DNA from: Leptogranulimonas caecicola
GTDB lineage: Bacteria; Actinomycetota; Coriobacteriia; Coriobacteriales; Atopobiaceae
Reading direction: 5' to 3'
Length of the DNA stretch: 64,000 nucleotides
Assembly: GCF_023168405.1 (NCBI RefSeq)
Contig: NZ_AP025285.1
Span: 1,610,001-1,674,000, forward strand
In this document: one piece after another, positions 9,020 through 17,790 of the stretch
Position numbering within the stretch: position 1 is the stretch's first letter
Layout: the number at the start of each line of letters is the position of its first letter
The notes under the pieces: generated by a model
Databases searched by the model: none
Told to the model about the DNA's origin: nothing
The model's input: only the letters and a program-made list of their open reading frames with translations
Program-made: the position numbers and the translations under genes

Positions 9020-9844
9020 ATGACCACCACTTTCAAGCGCGTATTCGCGATGTTGGCTTGCTGCTTCGCCCTTCTCGGCTTGGCTGCCTGCGCGCAGTCC
9101 AACAACGCCGCTCCCGAGGCGCAGGCCTCAGACAAGCCCAAGCTCATCGTGGGCTACGACAACTCCTATCCGCCCTACGGCTTCATCGGCGACGACGGCC
9201 AGGCCACCGGCCTCGACCTGGATCTGGCCCAGGCCGTCTGCGATAAGCTGGGCTGGGAGCTTGAGTGCGACGCCATCGACTGGGACGCCAAGGACGCCCT
9301 GATGAATCAGGGTTCCATCAATTGCATTTGGAATGGCTTCACCATGGAGGGCCGCGAGGACAAGTACACCTTCTCCGAGCCCTACATGCTCAACGAGCAG
9401 GTGGTCGTAGTGAAGAAGGACTCTGGCATCAACAGCCTGTCTGATCTCGCCGGCAAGACCGTCGCCACCCAGGTAGACTCCGCCGCGCTGGAGGTGCTCG
9501 AGGGCGATCAGGCCGATCTCGCCGCCACCTTTGGCTCCCTCGACCAGCTCTCCGACTACAACAACGCCTTCGCCCAGCTTGAGAGCGGCCTGGTAGACGC
9601 CGTGGCCTGCGACCTGTCCATCGCCGCCTACCAGCTCTCCGCCAACCCCGACGCCTTCGCCCAGCTGGCCGACCCCCTCTCCACCGAGCACTACGCCGTG
9701 GGCTTCAAGCTTGGCGACACCGATCGTGCCGAGAAGGTCACCCAGGCTTTGCGCGATCTCACCGCCGATGGCACCGCCAAAGAGATCTGCGACAAGTACG
9801 CCGACTACGGCGTGGACTACGAGGGCAACTGGACCCTGAAGTAA
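9020..9844 (+). CDS. Polar amino-acid ABC transporter, substrate-binding lipoprotein
   Basis: 274 residues. The signal peptide ends in a lipobox (GLAAC, Cys about 24). A family-3 periplasmic-binding fold follows, with early VGYDNSYPPYGF and GLDLDLAQAVCDKLGW segments. It captures a polar amino acid such as glutamine, glutamate or cystine and hands it to the permease and ATPase encoded downstream. ATG at 9020 has GAGGAGG upstream; an open frame extends further left but lacks signals. A hairpin with a T run follows the stop and may reduce read-through to the permease. Confidence 0.94.
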   Translation: MTTTFKRVFAMLACCFALLGLAACAQSNNAAPEAQASDKPKLIVGYDNSYPPYGFIGDDGQATGLDLDLAQAVCDKLGWELECDAIDWDAKDALMNQGSINCIWNGFTMEGREDKYTFSEPYMLNEQVVVVKKDSGINSLSDLAGKTVATQVDSAALEVLEGDQADLAATFGSLDQLSDYNNAFAQLESGLVDAVACDLSIAAYQLSANPDAFAQLADPLSTEHYAVGFKLGDTDRAEKVTQALRDLTADGTAKEICDKYADYGVDYEGNWTLK

Positions 9845-9870
9845 GCCTTCGCTCACAGCTATGGCCTCAT

Positions 9871-9903
9871 GGGCTCCGGACGCTCGTGTCGGGGCCCGTT
9901 TTC
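9871..9903 (+). terminator. Hairpin between binding-protein and permease genes
   Basis: A 9-bp GC-rich stem with two G-T pairs (arms at about 9871-9879 and 9889-9897) is followed by TTTTCC. Its place between the binding-protein gene and the permease gene suggests a partial terminator that leaves the binding protein in excess. Confidence 0.6.
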
Positions 9904-9921
9904 CGTTAAGAAAGGCGCCCT

Positions 9922-10575
9922 ATGGAATTCGCCGTCATGATGAGCATCCTTTTGGAGGGACTCGTCTTAACTGTCGAGATTTTTGTGGTGACCCTGGTAG
10001 GCGCCCTGCCTCTGGGCATTTTGGTGGCCCTGGGGCGCATGAGCCGCTGCAAACCTTTGGCTCTGGTAGTGCGCCTCTACATCTCGCTTATGCGAGGCAC
10101 CCCGCTGATGCTGCAGCTTATGGCCATCATGTTTTGCCCCTATTACCTCTTTGGGCTCAACATGGGACCCGACTGGAAGTTTTTCGCCTGCGCCATCGGC
10201 TTCATCTTGAACTACGCCGCCTACTTCGCAGAGATCTACCGCTCGGGCATCCAGTCGATTCCCCGCGGGCAGTATGAGGCGGCGGAAGTGTTGGGCTATT
10301 CTCGGTCGCAGACCTTCATGCACATCGTGCTGCCCCAGGTGATCAAGCGCATCTTGCCGGCCATGGGAAACGAGATCATCACCCTGGTCAAAGACACTTC
10401 TCTGGCCTTCGTGCTGGGCATCATGGAGATGTTCAACTCGGCCAAGGCGCTGGCAGCCCGCGAGGTGTCCATGACCCCCTACATCATTGCGGGTCTTATC
10501 TATTGGTGCATCAATCTATTCATCGAGCTCATCTTGACTCGCGTCGAGAAGCGCATGAACTATTACCACGATTAG
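9922..10575 (+). CDS. Polar amino-acid ABC transporter permease
   Basis: 217 residues with about five hydrophobic segments, in the His/Glu/Gln/Arg permease family (starts EFAVMMSILLEGLVLTVEIF; MRGTPLMLQL; EAAEVLGYSRSQTFMHIVLPQ, the EAA loop that contacts the ATPase). It forms the channel for the adjacent lipoprotein and ATPase. The ATG follows AAGAAAGG. Confidence 0.95.
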   Translation: MEFAVMMSILLEGLVLTVEIFVVTLVGALPLGILVALGRMSRCKPLALVVRLYISLMRGTPLMLQLMAIMFCPYYLFGLNMGPDWKFFACAIGFILNYAAYFAEIYRSGIQSIPRGQYEAAEVLGYSRSQTFMHIVLPQVIKRILPAMGNEIITLVKDTSLAFVLGIMEMFNSAKALAAREVSMTPYIIAGLIYWCINLFIELILTRVEKRMNYYHD

Positions 10576-10582
10576 GAGCCTT

Positions 10583-11389
10583 ATGAGCGCGGCAGTTTCT
10601 CAAGATACCCAGGCCTCTAAGACTGCTGGGATCGCGTTGCCAGTAGTGAGCCTGGAGCATGGCAAGAAGTCCTTTGGCAATACGCGGGTGCTGCGAGATA
10701 TATCCCTGTCTATAGACAAGGGCGACGTACTGGCGATCATCGGGCCTTCTGGCGGCGGCAAGTCCACGCTGCTGCGCTGCCTCACCTTGCTGGAGCGCCT
10801 GGACGGAGGCACACTGGCCTATGGCTCGCTGGTAGTGGCTAAGAATGAGGATGGCGCGGCCCATTATGGTGGCCCCGCTGTGGAGCACGAAGCGCGTAAC
10901 CGCCTTGGCTTGGTGTTTCAGAACTTCAACTTGTTTCCCCACTACACGGTGCTGGAGAACCTCTGTGACCCGCAGATCCGCGTGCTCAAGCGCTCACAGA
11001 AAGAAGCCGAGGCTCGCGCCCGCAAGCTGCTAGACCGCATGGATCTGGGCGGCAAAGAGTCCATGGTGCCCTGCGAGCTTTCCGGCGGCCAGCAGCAGCG
11101 CGTGGCCATAGCCCGCGCCCTGGCCATGGACCCTGAGGTGCTCTTCTTTGACGAGCCCACTAGCGCACTGGACCCCGAGCTCACCCAAGGCGTGCTACGT
11201 GTCATCCGCGACCTGGCCAACGAGTCCATGACCATGGCCATTGTCACCCACGAGATGGCCTTTGCCCGCGACGTGGCCGACCGCGTGATGTTTATGGATG
11301 GTGGCACCATCATCGAGCAAGGCAATGCCTCCCAGGTGATCGACCATCCCACCCAGCAGCGCACTCGCGACTTTTTGGCCTCCTACTAG
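10583..11389 (+). CDS. Polar amino-acid ABC transporter ATP-binding protein
   Basis: 268 residues. Walker A GPSGGGKST, signature LSGGQQQR, Walker B VLFFDEPTSALD and the His switch (VTHEMAFA) are all present. It energises uptake by the preceding permease; only 7 bases separate the genes. About 25 non-conserved N-terminal residues precede the usual start of the domain. A strong terminator follows. Confidence 0.95.
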   Translation: MSAAVSQDTQASKTAGIALPVVSLEHGKKSFGNTRVLRDISLSIDKGDVLAIIGPSGGGKSTLLRCLTLLERLDGGTLAYGSLVVAKNEDGAAHYGGPAVEHEARNRLGLVFQNFNLFPHYTVLENLCDPQIRVLKRSQKEAEARARKLLDRMDLGGKESMVPCELSGGQQQRVAIARALAMDPEVLFFDEPTSALDPELTQGVLRVIRDLANESMTMAIVTHEMAFARDVADRVMFMDGGTIIEQGNASQVIDHPTQQRTRDFLASY

Positions 11390-11429
11390 AGGGATTCTTG
11401 GATCATCTGGCATTCTGCGCTCCATGGGC

Positions 11430-11473
11430 AGCCCGCTCCCAGGCAATTGTTGGGCCTGGGGGCGGGCTTTGTT
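11430..11473 (+). terminator. Rho-independent terminator of the amino-acid importer operon
   Basis: GC-rich arms AGCCCGCTCCCAGGC and GGCCTGGGGGCGGGCT enclose a short loop and are followed by a T-rich stretch (TTTGTT). It lies 40 bases after the ATPase stop. Confidence 0.8.
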
Positions 11474-11579
11474 GTGGGGTATGGGGAGAGCGATCCTGTG
11501 GCCTGGAGGCGGCTGCTGATTTGCTTTAGGAGCGGCTGTGCATTTGCTACGTGATTTTTTGAGCTATTTCGTCCAATTC

Positions 11580-11656
11580 ACTACGTGAATTCACGTAGTA
11601 AATTCAGAACCCCGAGGTCACAAGAATCATTACCTACGTGAATTCACGTAGGTAAT
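11580..11656. repeat. Two long palindromes with core ACGTGAATTCACGT
   Basis: 11580-11599 is a perfect 20-bp palindrome (ACTACGTGAA and its complement). 11629-11656 is a perfect 28-bp palindrome with arms ATTACCTACGTGAA. They share the 14-bp centre, and a half-site TACGTGA occurs at 11548. There is no T run, so they look like binding sites for a dimeric protein rather than terminators. The sense of regulation is unknown because both flanking genes end here. Confidence 0.85.
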
Positions 11657-11724
11657 ATTCGATCCTGGCAATATACAGCGCTCATGGCCATCAATTAGGA
11701 GTGCAATTACCTACTTGCTCGCTT

Positions 11725-12735
11725 TTACCAAAAAGTACACGGCCCCAAGACAGTCTCTCGAAGCTCATCCTGCACGCTTGGCAGAGGCTCCCGAAGGCGC
11801 AATCCTAGTTTCATAGCTATGGTCTTAGCTACACTATATAAGGCAGCAGGGTTATAGAGCATTTGTTTTGTGACTGGCAGAACATCAATACCCATAGACA
11901 TAAGAGCTGCCATTCTCTGACGCTCATAATTACTAATTTTATCTTTGTGATATTCAGTGCTTTCATACTCGACATCGAGCTTTACGCTGGACCAGAATAA
12001 ATCTGGCTTCACTATCACTTGGCCTGGAAGTAGCTGATTTGCCGAAGCATCCAACGGCAAGCACGGGTTTGCTTCTGGTTTGGGAAGTCCATAACCCCCT
12101 AGATGTGTTGGTGCGGTCAATAGCAGAAAGAGCGCTGCTTCTGCAGGAGAGGCTAAACCGCTAATCAGACATGCTGATGCTTCTTTTGCCTTTGTCCGGT
12201 ATCTCCGTGACGGATGAATCGATAGATGATTTTGTATTTCATAACTGCTGCAAAGAGGCTGTCCTGCCAAAAAGCCAGAGGACAAATCGGGCCTGGGTCG
12301 ATACGTCCCACATAGCCAACAGCCCAGGAGAAGTAGTTGGCTTGTGGTAAGCCTCGATGCAGCCCTTCTAAAATGCTCGCTGGGCGAAGTGACATAGATT
12401 GCCTGATTGTCGACTTGAGACCTATGAGCTGGCCAAATACGCATCAGTGTATCTGTAGGTATCGCCGTAAAGCTAGTAGATACAATGCAATTTCTTATTT
12501 TGTATGCCTTGGCATGTTTGTCTACCAAAAGAGACATACGTGAATCAGCTGGTTCCAGATAGGACCATATGTCTTTCGTTTCTGCATGAAATTTGGAATT
12601 AAGCAATCGACCTACTGTAAGCTTATCGCCTTGGCTATGAGCCATTGCCGCTTTTTGCTCCTCAACTGAGCATGAGTAAAGCTCCATACCAGAAACCAGC
12701 GCTAAATGCGCAGAGATATCGCAAAGTACGAGCAT
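11725..12735 (-). CDS. Orphan protein with possible nuclease-like C-terminal domain
   Basis: 336 residues, not assigned to a named family. The N-terminal two thirds contain a YVTSPSEHFRRAASRLTTSQ segment resembling AbiEi-like or COG5340-like proteins. The C-terminal part (about 220-310) has KPDLFWSSVKLDVEYEST followed by YERQRMAALMSMG, resembling the Asp/Glu-x-Glu core of Vsr or DUF559 endonuclease folds. ATG with AAAGGGAA upstream. It has lower G+C than its neighbours, consistent with acquisition. A defence or regulatory role is a guess. Confidence 0.55.
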   Translation of the reverse strand: MLVLCDISAHLALVSGMELYSCSVEEQKAAMAHSQGDKLTVGRLLNSKFHAETKDIWSYLEPADSRMSLLVDKHAKAYKIRNCIVSTSFTAIPTDTLMRIWPAHRSQVDNQAIYVTSPSEHFRRAASRLTTSQLLLLGCWLCGTYRPRPDLSSGFLAGQPLCSSYEIQNHLSIHPSRRYRTKAKEASACLISGLASPAEAALFLLLTAPTHLGGYGLPKPEANPCLPLDASANQLLPGQVIVKPDLFWSSVKLDVEYESTEYHKDKISNYERQRMAALMSMGIDVLPVTKQMLYNPAALYSVAKTIAMKLGLRLREPLPSVQDELRETVLGPCTFW

Positions 12736-13230
12736 TGCAGTTCCCTTTGCTGAAGCTCAGGATCCAACCACACCTGCGCCATCTTCTTACTCGGGCTTCC
12801 AAATCAAACCTTGGGAGCCTTAAACCCTCAACCTTGAGATCTCACGCTTTTAACTTCAAGCGAAAAGGGCCCACACAGATGCCTGCACGAGGAATAAATC
12901 TAGTTATCTCGTAGAAGTCTGATAGAAGCAGTCAACAATTCTTGATCCCCATGCTTCTACCGACAATCCCCGCTCATGAGTGATATGAACCTACTTCGTT
13001 TCACTGCATTGGACGTGCAGTTTTCAAAACTCCACTGTTTTTCAATAGCACTAACCCTTATTGGCCAATCCGGCCTAATCCATAAAGGTCATGCATGACT
13101 GGCCATAGCCACTATTCCCCTAACCCCTCGCCAAAAAGAGCCACAGGCCCACTCACTCGGGACCTGCGGCTCCTACCAGCAGCTAAAGGAACGCACGTCG
13201 GCGGCCTACTCGCACATCGCCATCCAGCAC
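12736..13230. other. Intergenic region, mostly without recognisable content
   Basis: About 500 bases of moderate G+C between two minus-strand genes. It holds the ilvE terminator near 13133-13172 and presumably the promoter of the 336-residue protein. No supported gene. Confidence 0.5.
13133..13172 (-). terminator. Rho-independent terminator of ilvE
   Basis: Read on the minus strand, GAGCCGCAGG pairs with CCTGTGGCTC across a loop and is followed directly by TTTTTGG. It lies about 60 bases after the ilvE stop. Confidence 0.8.
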
Positions 13231-14283
13231 TTACGCCGGTTTGCCCTCGGCGTCGCAAACCTTCACGATCCAGCCTTCGGGAGCCGGGATGGTGCCTGCC
13301 TGAATGCCGGTGAGCGTCTCGCGCAGCTTGCCCATCACGGGCCCGATCTCGTCCTTGCCGTCCTCGAAGACCACCTCGTGGTCGCCAGCCACGATCTTTC
13401 CCACCGGAGAGATCACCGCAGCGGTGCCGCAAAGGCCGCATTCCACAAAGTCGCCCACCTCGTCAAAGCGCACCGGGCGTTCCACGACCTCCAGACCCAG
13501 AATGTCTTTGGCCACCGCCACCAGCGAACGACGGGTGATGGAAGGCAGGATGGAGTCAGTGGCAGAGATGGGCACCACCAAGCGCCCGTCCTTGTCCACA
13601 AACAGCACGTTAGCGCCACCGGTCTCCTCCACGTACGTGCGGGTGCCGGCGTCCAAATACAGATTCTCCGAGAACCCCGCCTCGTGAGCCTTCTCGTAAG
13701 GATAGAGGCTCATGGCGTAATTGAGACCGGCTTTGATGTTGCCGGTGCCATGAGGCGCGGCACGATCATAATCAGAGACGCAAATGGTGATAGGCTTGGC
13801 GCCGCCCTTGAAATAGGGGCCTACCGGCGTCACCAGGATCCTAAACTGATACTTGTCCGCCGGCTTCACGCCAATGACCTCGCCGGTGGCAAACATCATG
13901 GGGCGCACGTAAAGGGTCGCTCCGCTGCCAAAGGGTGGCACCCAGGCAGCGTTGGCGGCCACCACCTGCTTCACGGCGTCGACAAACTTGTCCTCCGGGA
14001 AGGGAGGCATGACCAGGCGCTCTGCGGAGTCCGCCATGCGCTTGGCGTTCAGATCAGGCCTGAAGCACACGATGGAGCCGTCCTCGCAGGTATAGGCCTT
14101 AAGCCCCTCGAAGCACTCCTGGCAATAGTGCAAAATGCCGGCGCACTCCGAAAGCGTCACCGTATGGTCCGGCGTCAGCCCGCCCTCGTCCCAGGCGCCG
14201 TCCGCATAGTTGCACACGTAGCTGGCGTCGGTGGGCTGATAGCTAAAAGTGAGATTGGCCCAATCCAGGTCTTTTTTCTCCAT
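13231..14283 (-). CDS. ilvE: Branched-chain amino-acid aminotransferase
   Basis: 350 residues, class IV PLP aminotransferase. GNIKAGLNYAMS contains the PLP-binding Lys, and VEETGGANVLFV with the later GLCGTAAVISPVGKI are class IV hallmarks. It interconverts Leu, Ile and Val with their 2-oxo acids. The ATG at 14281-14283 follows AGGAGG. A terminator follows. The intergenic space to the divergent threonine-aldolase gene carries one copy of the TGCCGAGAA motif. Confidence 0.95.
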   Translation of the reverse strand: MEKKDLDWANLTFSYQPTDASYVCNYADGAWDEGGLTPDHTVTLSECAGILHYCQECFEGLKAYTCEDGSIVCFRPDLNAKRMADSAERLVMPPFPEDKFVDAVKQVVAANAAWVPPFGSGATLYVRPMMFATGEVIGVKPADKYQFRILVTPVGPYFKGGAKPITICVSDYDRAAPHGTGNIKAGLNYAMSLYPYEKAHEAGFSENLYLDAGTRTYVEETGGANVLFVDKDGRLVVPISATDSILPSITRRSLVAVAKDILGLEVVERPVRFDEVGDFVECGLCGTAAVISPVGKIVAGDHEVVFEDGKDEIGPVMGKLRETLTGIQAGTIPAPEGWIVKVCDAEGKPA

Positions 14284-14536
14284 GGGATCCTCCTGCGCGG
14301 TCCGCGAATGCCCGACAAGCACCGCAGCTTCCCGCCTTTACCCTTGCCGAGAAACCCCGCCGCCTCCTGCGCATCCACATTGCTGGTGGGGCAATTTTAC
14401 GACCTGCAGACTGACTCCCTGGAATCTGTCACGGTTTAGCAATAGAGCGCGCTCTCACACCGCCACCCTCCCTTCCTCCCTCTATAGTAGTGAGCAGACT
14501 GTGTGCCAAACCTGCACAAAATCGCAAGGAGGCGGT

Positions 14537-15577
14537 ATGAGAAGTTTCAAGAACGATTACTCCGAGGGAGCCGCTCCCCAAATCCTCGACGCCCTGGTAG
14601 CCACCAACAGCAAGCAGACCGTGGGCTATACCGAGGGGGATCCCTACTGCGAGGAGGCCCGCCAGCTCATCCGCGACGTCTGCGGCCAACCCGATGCCAT
14701 GGTGGAGTTTTGCATTGGAGGCACCTCGGCAAACCTCATCTGCGTGGCCGGCATGCTCCGCGACTACGAGGGAGTCATCTGCACCCCCGACGCCCACATC
14801 GCCACTCATGAGACGGGCGCCATCGGCGCCTGCAGCCGCACAGTGCTCCCCACCCACGACACCAACGGCTTCCTCTCGGCAGAAGAGGCAAACCGCGTCT
14901 GGAACTTCCAGATGTCCTGCGACCGCCACATGACCCTTCCCCGCCTGGTCTACATCACCAACTCCACGGAGTTCGGCGGCGTCTGGACCCGCGACGGCTT
15001 CGACGAGATTTGCGACTGGGCCGCTGCCCACGACTGCAAGGTCTACGTGGACGGCGCCCGCCTAGGCTGCGCCCTGGAGTCCCCAGGCAATGACCTCTCC
15101 CTGCGCCACATCGCCAGCCGCGCCTCCGCCATGACCATCGGCGGCACCAAGAACGGCCTGCTCTTTGGCGAGGCCGTCATCATCCGCGACCCCGAGCTTC
15201 GCCGCGACTTCCCCTACCTCCAAAAGATGCGCGGCGGCCTCATGGCCAAGGGTCGCCTGCTAGGCGTGCAGTTCGCCGCAGCTCTCAAAGACGGTCTCTA
15301 CTGGCAGATGGCCCACCATGCCGATAAGTGCGGCCTCACCCTACGGGATGGCCTTGTGGCCGCTGGATTTGAGCCCTACCTGCCCAGCACCACCAACCAG
15401 CAGTTCTTTGTGTGCACCCCAGCTCAGCGCGACGCCTTCGAGGCCGCCTGCGGAGCCGAGACCTTCCTCGACCTCCCCGACGGCCGCGTGGTAGTGCGCT
15501 TCGTCACCTCCTGGGCCACCCAAGAGCACGACGTAGAAGAACTCATAGCCTTTGCCCAGGACGTCTACCGTGGCTAA
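14537..15577 (+). CDS. Threonine-aldolase-like / beta-eliminating lyase, PLP enzyme
   Basis: 346 residues, fold-type I PLP enzyme of the low-specificity L-threonine aldolase group. GGTKNGLLFGEAV contains the PLP Lys and KVYVDGARLGCAL the cofactor Asp. It would cleave L-threonine or allo-threonine to glycine and acetaldehyde. ATG 14537 with AGGAGG directly upstream. The next gene overlaps its end by 8 bases. Exact specificity is uncertain. Confidence 0.88.
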   Translation: MRSFKNDYSEGAAPQILDALVATNSKQTVGYTEGDPYCEEARQLIRDVCGQPDAMVEFCIGGTSANLICVAGMLRDYEGVICTPDAHIATHETGAIGACSRTVLPTHDTNGFLSAEEANRVWNFQMSCDRHMTLPRLVYITNSTEFGGVWTRDGFDEICDWAAAHDCKVYVDGARLGCALESPGNDLSLRHIASRASAMTIGGTKNGLLFGEAVIIRDPELRRDFPYLQKMRGGLMAKGRLLGVQFAAALKDGLYWQMAHHADKCGLTLRDGLVAAGFEPYLPSTTNQQFFVCTPAQRDAFEAACGAETFLDLPDGRVVVRFVTSWATQEHDVEELIAFAQDVYRG

Positions 15578-16580
15578 TCCTGCAGTCGCACAATCGCCTA
15601 AAGCCCCAGGCAGCCACCCGCAACCTCCCAGCACTCCATACCCCTCCCGGCCCTCAGGCTTCTGGGCTACCAAAGCGGGCCTTATCGTCGGGGCGCTGCT
15701 CTGCAACTTCCTCTGGGGCAGTGCCATCCCTGCAGTCACCCAGGGCTACCAGCTGCTTTCCATTGAGGACTCCCTAGGCGGCCAGATGCTCTTCGCCGGA
15801 GTGCGATTCGCCGCCTCCGGCATTGCCATCCTCGTCTTCTGGGCCCTCCTGCACCGCAAAACGCCTCAGCTTATCCCGACCACCCTCAAAGACAGCTTCT
15901 TCCTCTGCCTCTTGTGGACCGTGGGCCAGTACGCCTGCTACTACGTGGGCATGGCCCATGCCACAGGGGTCTCGGCCTCCATCATCCAAGGGTTCGAGGT
16001 CTTTGTGACCCTCCTTCTGGGCGCCCTCTGCTTTCACAGCGAATCCCTTACCCCGCGCAAAGTGGCTGGATCACTCATTGGCGTGGCGGGCATCGCGCTC
16101 TTTTCTGGCGGAGGCACGATAGGATTTAGCTGGATGGGCGAGGGGCTTCTCGCCGCCGGCACCGTCTTCGCCTCGATGGCCTCCCAGCTGTTGGCCAAGT
16201 ATTCCAAGCGTGCCGACCCCATCGTCCTGGCAGGTGCCCAGTTTGTCCTGGGCGGCCTCATCTTGGCAGCCCTTGGCATCGCCCTAGGCGGCCAGCTGGC
16301 CCTCGTCGCACCCCCAGCCTGGGGTATCCTCGCCTGGCTCATCCTGGTGAGCTCGGTGGCCTATGGTCTCTGGTCCTACCTCATCGCCACTCACCCGGTA
16401 AGTTCGGTGGTGGTCTGGAGCTTCACGCTGCCGGTCTTTGGTGTCTTGCTCTCCCTAATGCTTTTAGGCGATCAAGGCAACCCCTTTGGCCTCACTTCCG
16501 CTGTCGCGGTGGCGCTTTTGTGCCTGGGAATTTGGCTAGTTGATACAGATTTGTCTAAAAAGCCAGCTAAATCTTACTAA
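15570..16580 (+). CDS. EamA-family (DMT) transporter
   Basis: About 336 residues with ten predicted helices in two EamA repeats. I chose the GTG at 15570, overlapping the previous gene's end; a TTG at 15552 is an alternative and the ribosome site is poor for both. The first 30 residues are proline-rich and non-conserved. Members export amino acids or metabolites. Coupling to the threonine-aldolase-like gene suggests an amino-acid-related substrate, which is inference. Confidence 0.85.
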   Translation: MANPAVAQSPKAPGSHPQPPSTPYPSRPSGFWATKAGLIVGALLCNFLWGSAIPAVTQGYQLLSIEDSLGGQMLFAGVRFAASGIAILVFWALLHRKTPQLIPTTLKDSFFLCLLWTVGQYACYYVGMAHATGVSASIIQGFEVFVTLLLGALCFHSESLTPRKVAGSLIGVAGIALFSGGGTIGFSWMGEGLLAAGTVFASMASQLLAKYSKRADPIVLAGAQFVLGGLILAALGIALGGQLALVAPPAWGILAWLILVSSVAYGLWSYLIATHPVSSVVVWSFTLPVFGVLLSLMLLGDQGNPFGLTSAVAVALLCLGIWLVDTDLSKKPAKSY

Positions 16581-16714
16581 TTCGCAATTGCCGCCCGAAA
16601 TGAACCCGTAACGGTGTATGGTGGGTTTGTACACACCCTCTACACAATTGTTCTGCTGGCGCGTGCCGCTCGTCCACATCTCGAGTGCGCCCACTCCTAC
16701 CGAAGGGTTTTATC

Positions 16715-16966
16715 ATGCGGTGCTCCAACTGCGGCCACGAAGTATCCGAAGACTCCCTCCACTGCCCCAACTGCGGCAAAGAGCTCACCTTCGACTTCTC
16801 CCTGCCTCGCATCCCCGCTTCAGACACCCCCGCCGTCGCCGTCCACGAGCCCAAAAAGCACAGTGTCTCCGACCGCGCCGCCTACTTCAAGGGCTTCCAG
16901 ATGGCCAACACCCTTCTGGGCCTAGTGGTGCTCATCGCCGTGGCCTGCTTCCTCATCTTCACCTAG
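16715..16966 (+). CDS. Small zinc-ribbon membrane protein
   Basis: 83 residues. It begins MRCSNCGHEVSEDSLHCPNCGKE, a four-Cys zinc ribbon, then a linker and one C-terminal helix (about 62-82) ending at the terminus. GAAGGG lies before the ATG at 16715. This architecture is common in Actinomycetota and Firmicutes but has no assigned function. Confidence 0.75.
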   Translation: MRCSNCGHEVSEDSLHCPNCGKELTFDFSLPRIPASDTPAVAVHEPKKHSVSDRAAYFKGFQMANTLLGLVVLIAVACFLIFT

Positions 16967-17129
16967 CCGCCATGGCCCCGCAGATTCGCCCCAGCCCGCA
17001 CGCCCCGCCGCGACACATCCTGCTGTCTCGGACTTCACAATCAACCTCACCGTCAATGGGCTGCCCGTCGCAGCCCATTTTCCTGCCGAGAAACTCACCC
17101 ACTCCATCCTGCCCCTGGTCCAAAAGATC

Positions 17130-17681
17130 GTGACCACCCAGCCCAAGCTGGTGCTTCTGGCGGGCCCTCCGGGCTCTGGCAAGTCCACGTTGTCCCTGGT
17201 CATCGAGGCTCTTGCCCAACAGGCCGGCTACCGCCTCCAAGCCCTGGGAATGGACGGGTTCCACCACACCAACGCCTGGCTCGCCGACCATCACCTCTCC
17301 CAGGTCAAAGGGGCCCCCGAGACCTTCGATTTCGACGCACTCGCCGCCGCCCTCGTCACCCGAGACCAATGGCCCGTCTACTCCCGCCAGCTCCACGACG
17401 TCTCGCCCCGCACCGTCCCCGTCACCGGCGACACCCTTCTGGTGGAAGGCAACTACCTCCTCTACGACGCCCATCCCTGGAACACCCTGGCTCCCCTGGC
17501 AGACCTCACCGTCTTCCTCGATGCCGAAAAACCCCTCCTCCGCCGCCGCCTCATCCAGCGCAAAATGGCCGGCGGCCTCTCCCGCGAAGAGGCTCAGCGG
17601 TTCTACGAGCGCTCCGATGCGCGCAATGTCGACCTGGTGCTCGACTGCCACCTGCCCGCAGACGTCACTCTGCACCTCTAG
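17130..17681 (+). CDS. Nucleoside/nucleotide-kinase-like P-loop protein, 5' end disrupted or non-canonical
   Basis: 183 residues from the GTG at 17130. P-loop AGPPGSGKST, MDGFHHTN, ETFDFDA and LLVEGNYLL are typical of the pantothenate/uridine-kinase-like family. The same frame continues upstream to about 17028 and encodes a family-typical N-terminus (DFTINLTVNGLPVAAHFPAE, then HSILPLVQK), but no ATG, GTG or TTG occurs there in frame. An ATG at 16972 is in the wrong phase. So either a frameshift disrupts the 5' end, or an unusual start is used, or the sequence has an error. Substrate unknown. Confidence 0.75.
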   Translation: MTTQPKLVLLAGPPGSGKSTLSLVIEALAQQAGYRLQALGMDGFHHTNAWLADHHLSQVKGAPETFDFDALAAALVTRDQWPVYSRQLHDVSPRTVPVTGDTLLVEGNYLLYDAHPWNTLAPLADLTVFLDAEKPLLRRRLIQRKMAGGLSREEAQRFYERSDARNVDLVLDCHLPADVTLHL

Positions 17682-17790
17682 CAACACCCTCAGCGCACCC
17701 CACCCTCGGTGCACCCTGCCCCCAAAACCTGATAGTCTGGACCAAGAGTCCATCGGCCCCTCTTACGGCCCCAGACCTCGCGGAGACCCC

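Larger units (their letters stand above)
11390..11724. other. Convergent intergenic region with terminator and two long palindromes
   Basis: Holds the importer terminator (11430-11473) and two near-identical palindromes centred on ACGTGAATTCACGT. No gene seen. It lies between the convergent 3' ends of the importer operon and the 336-residue protein gene. Confidence 0.7.
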
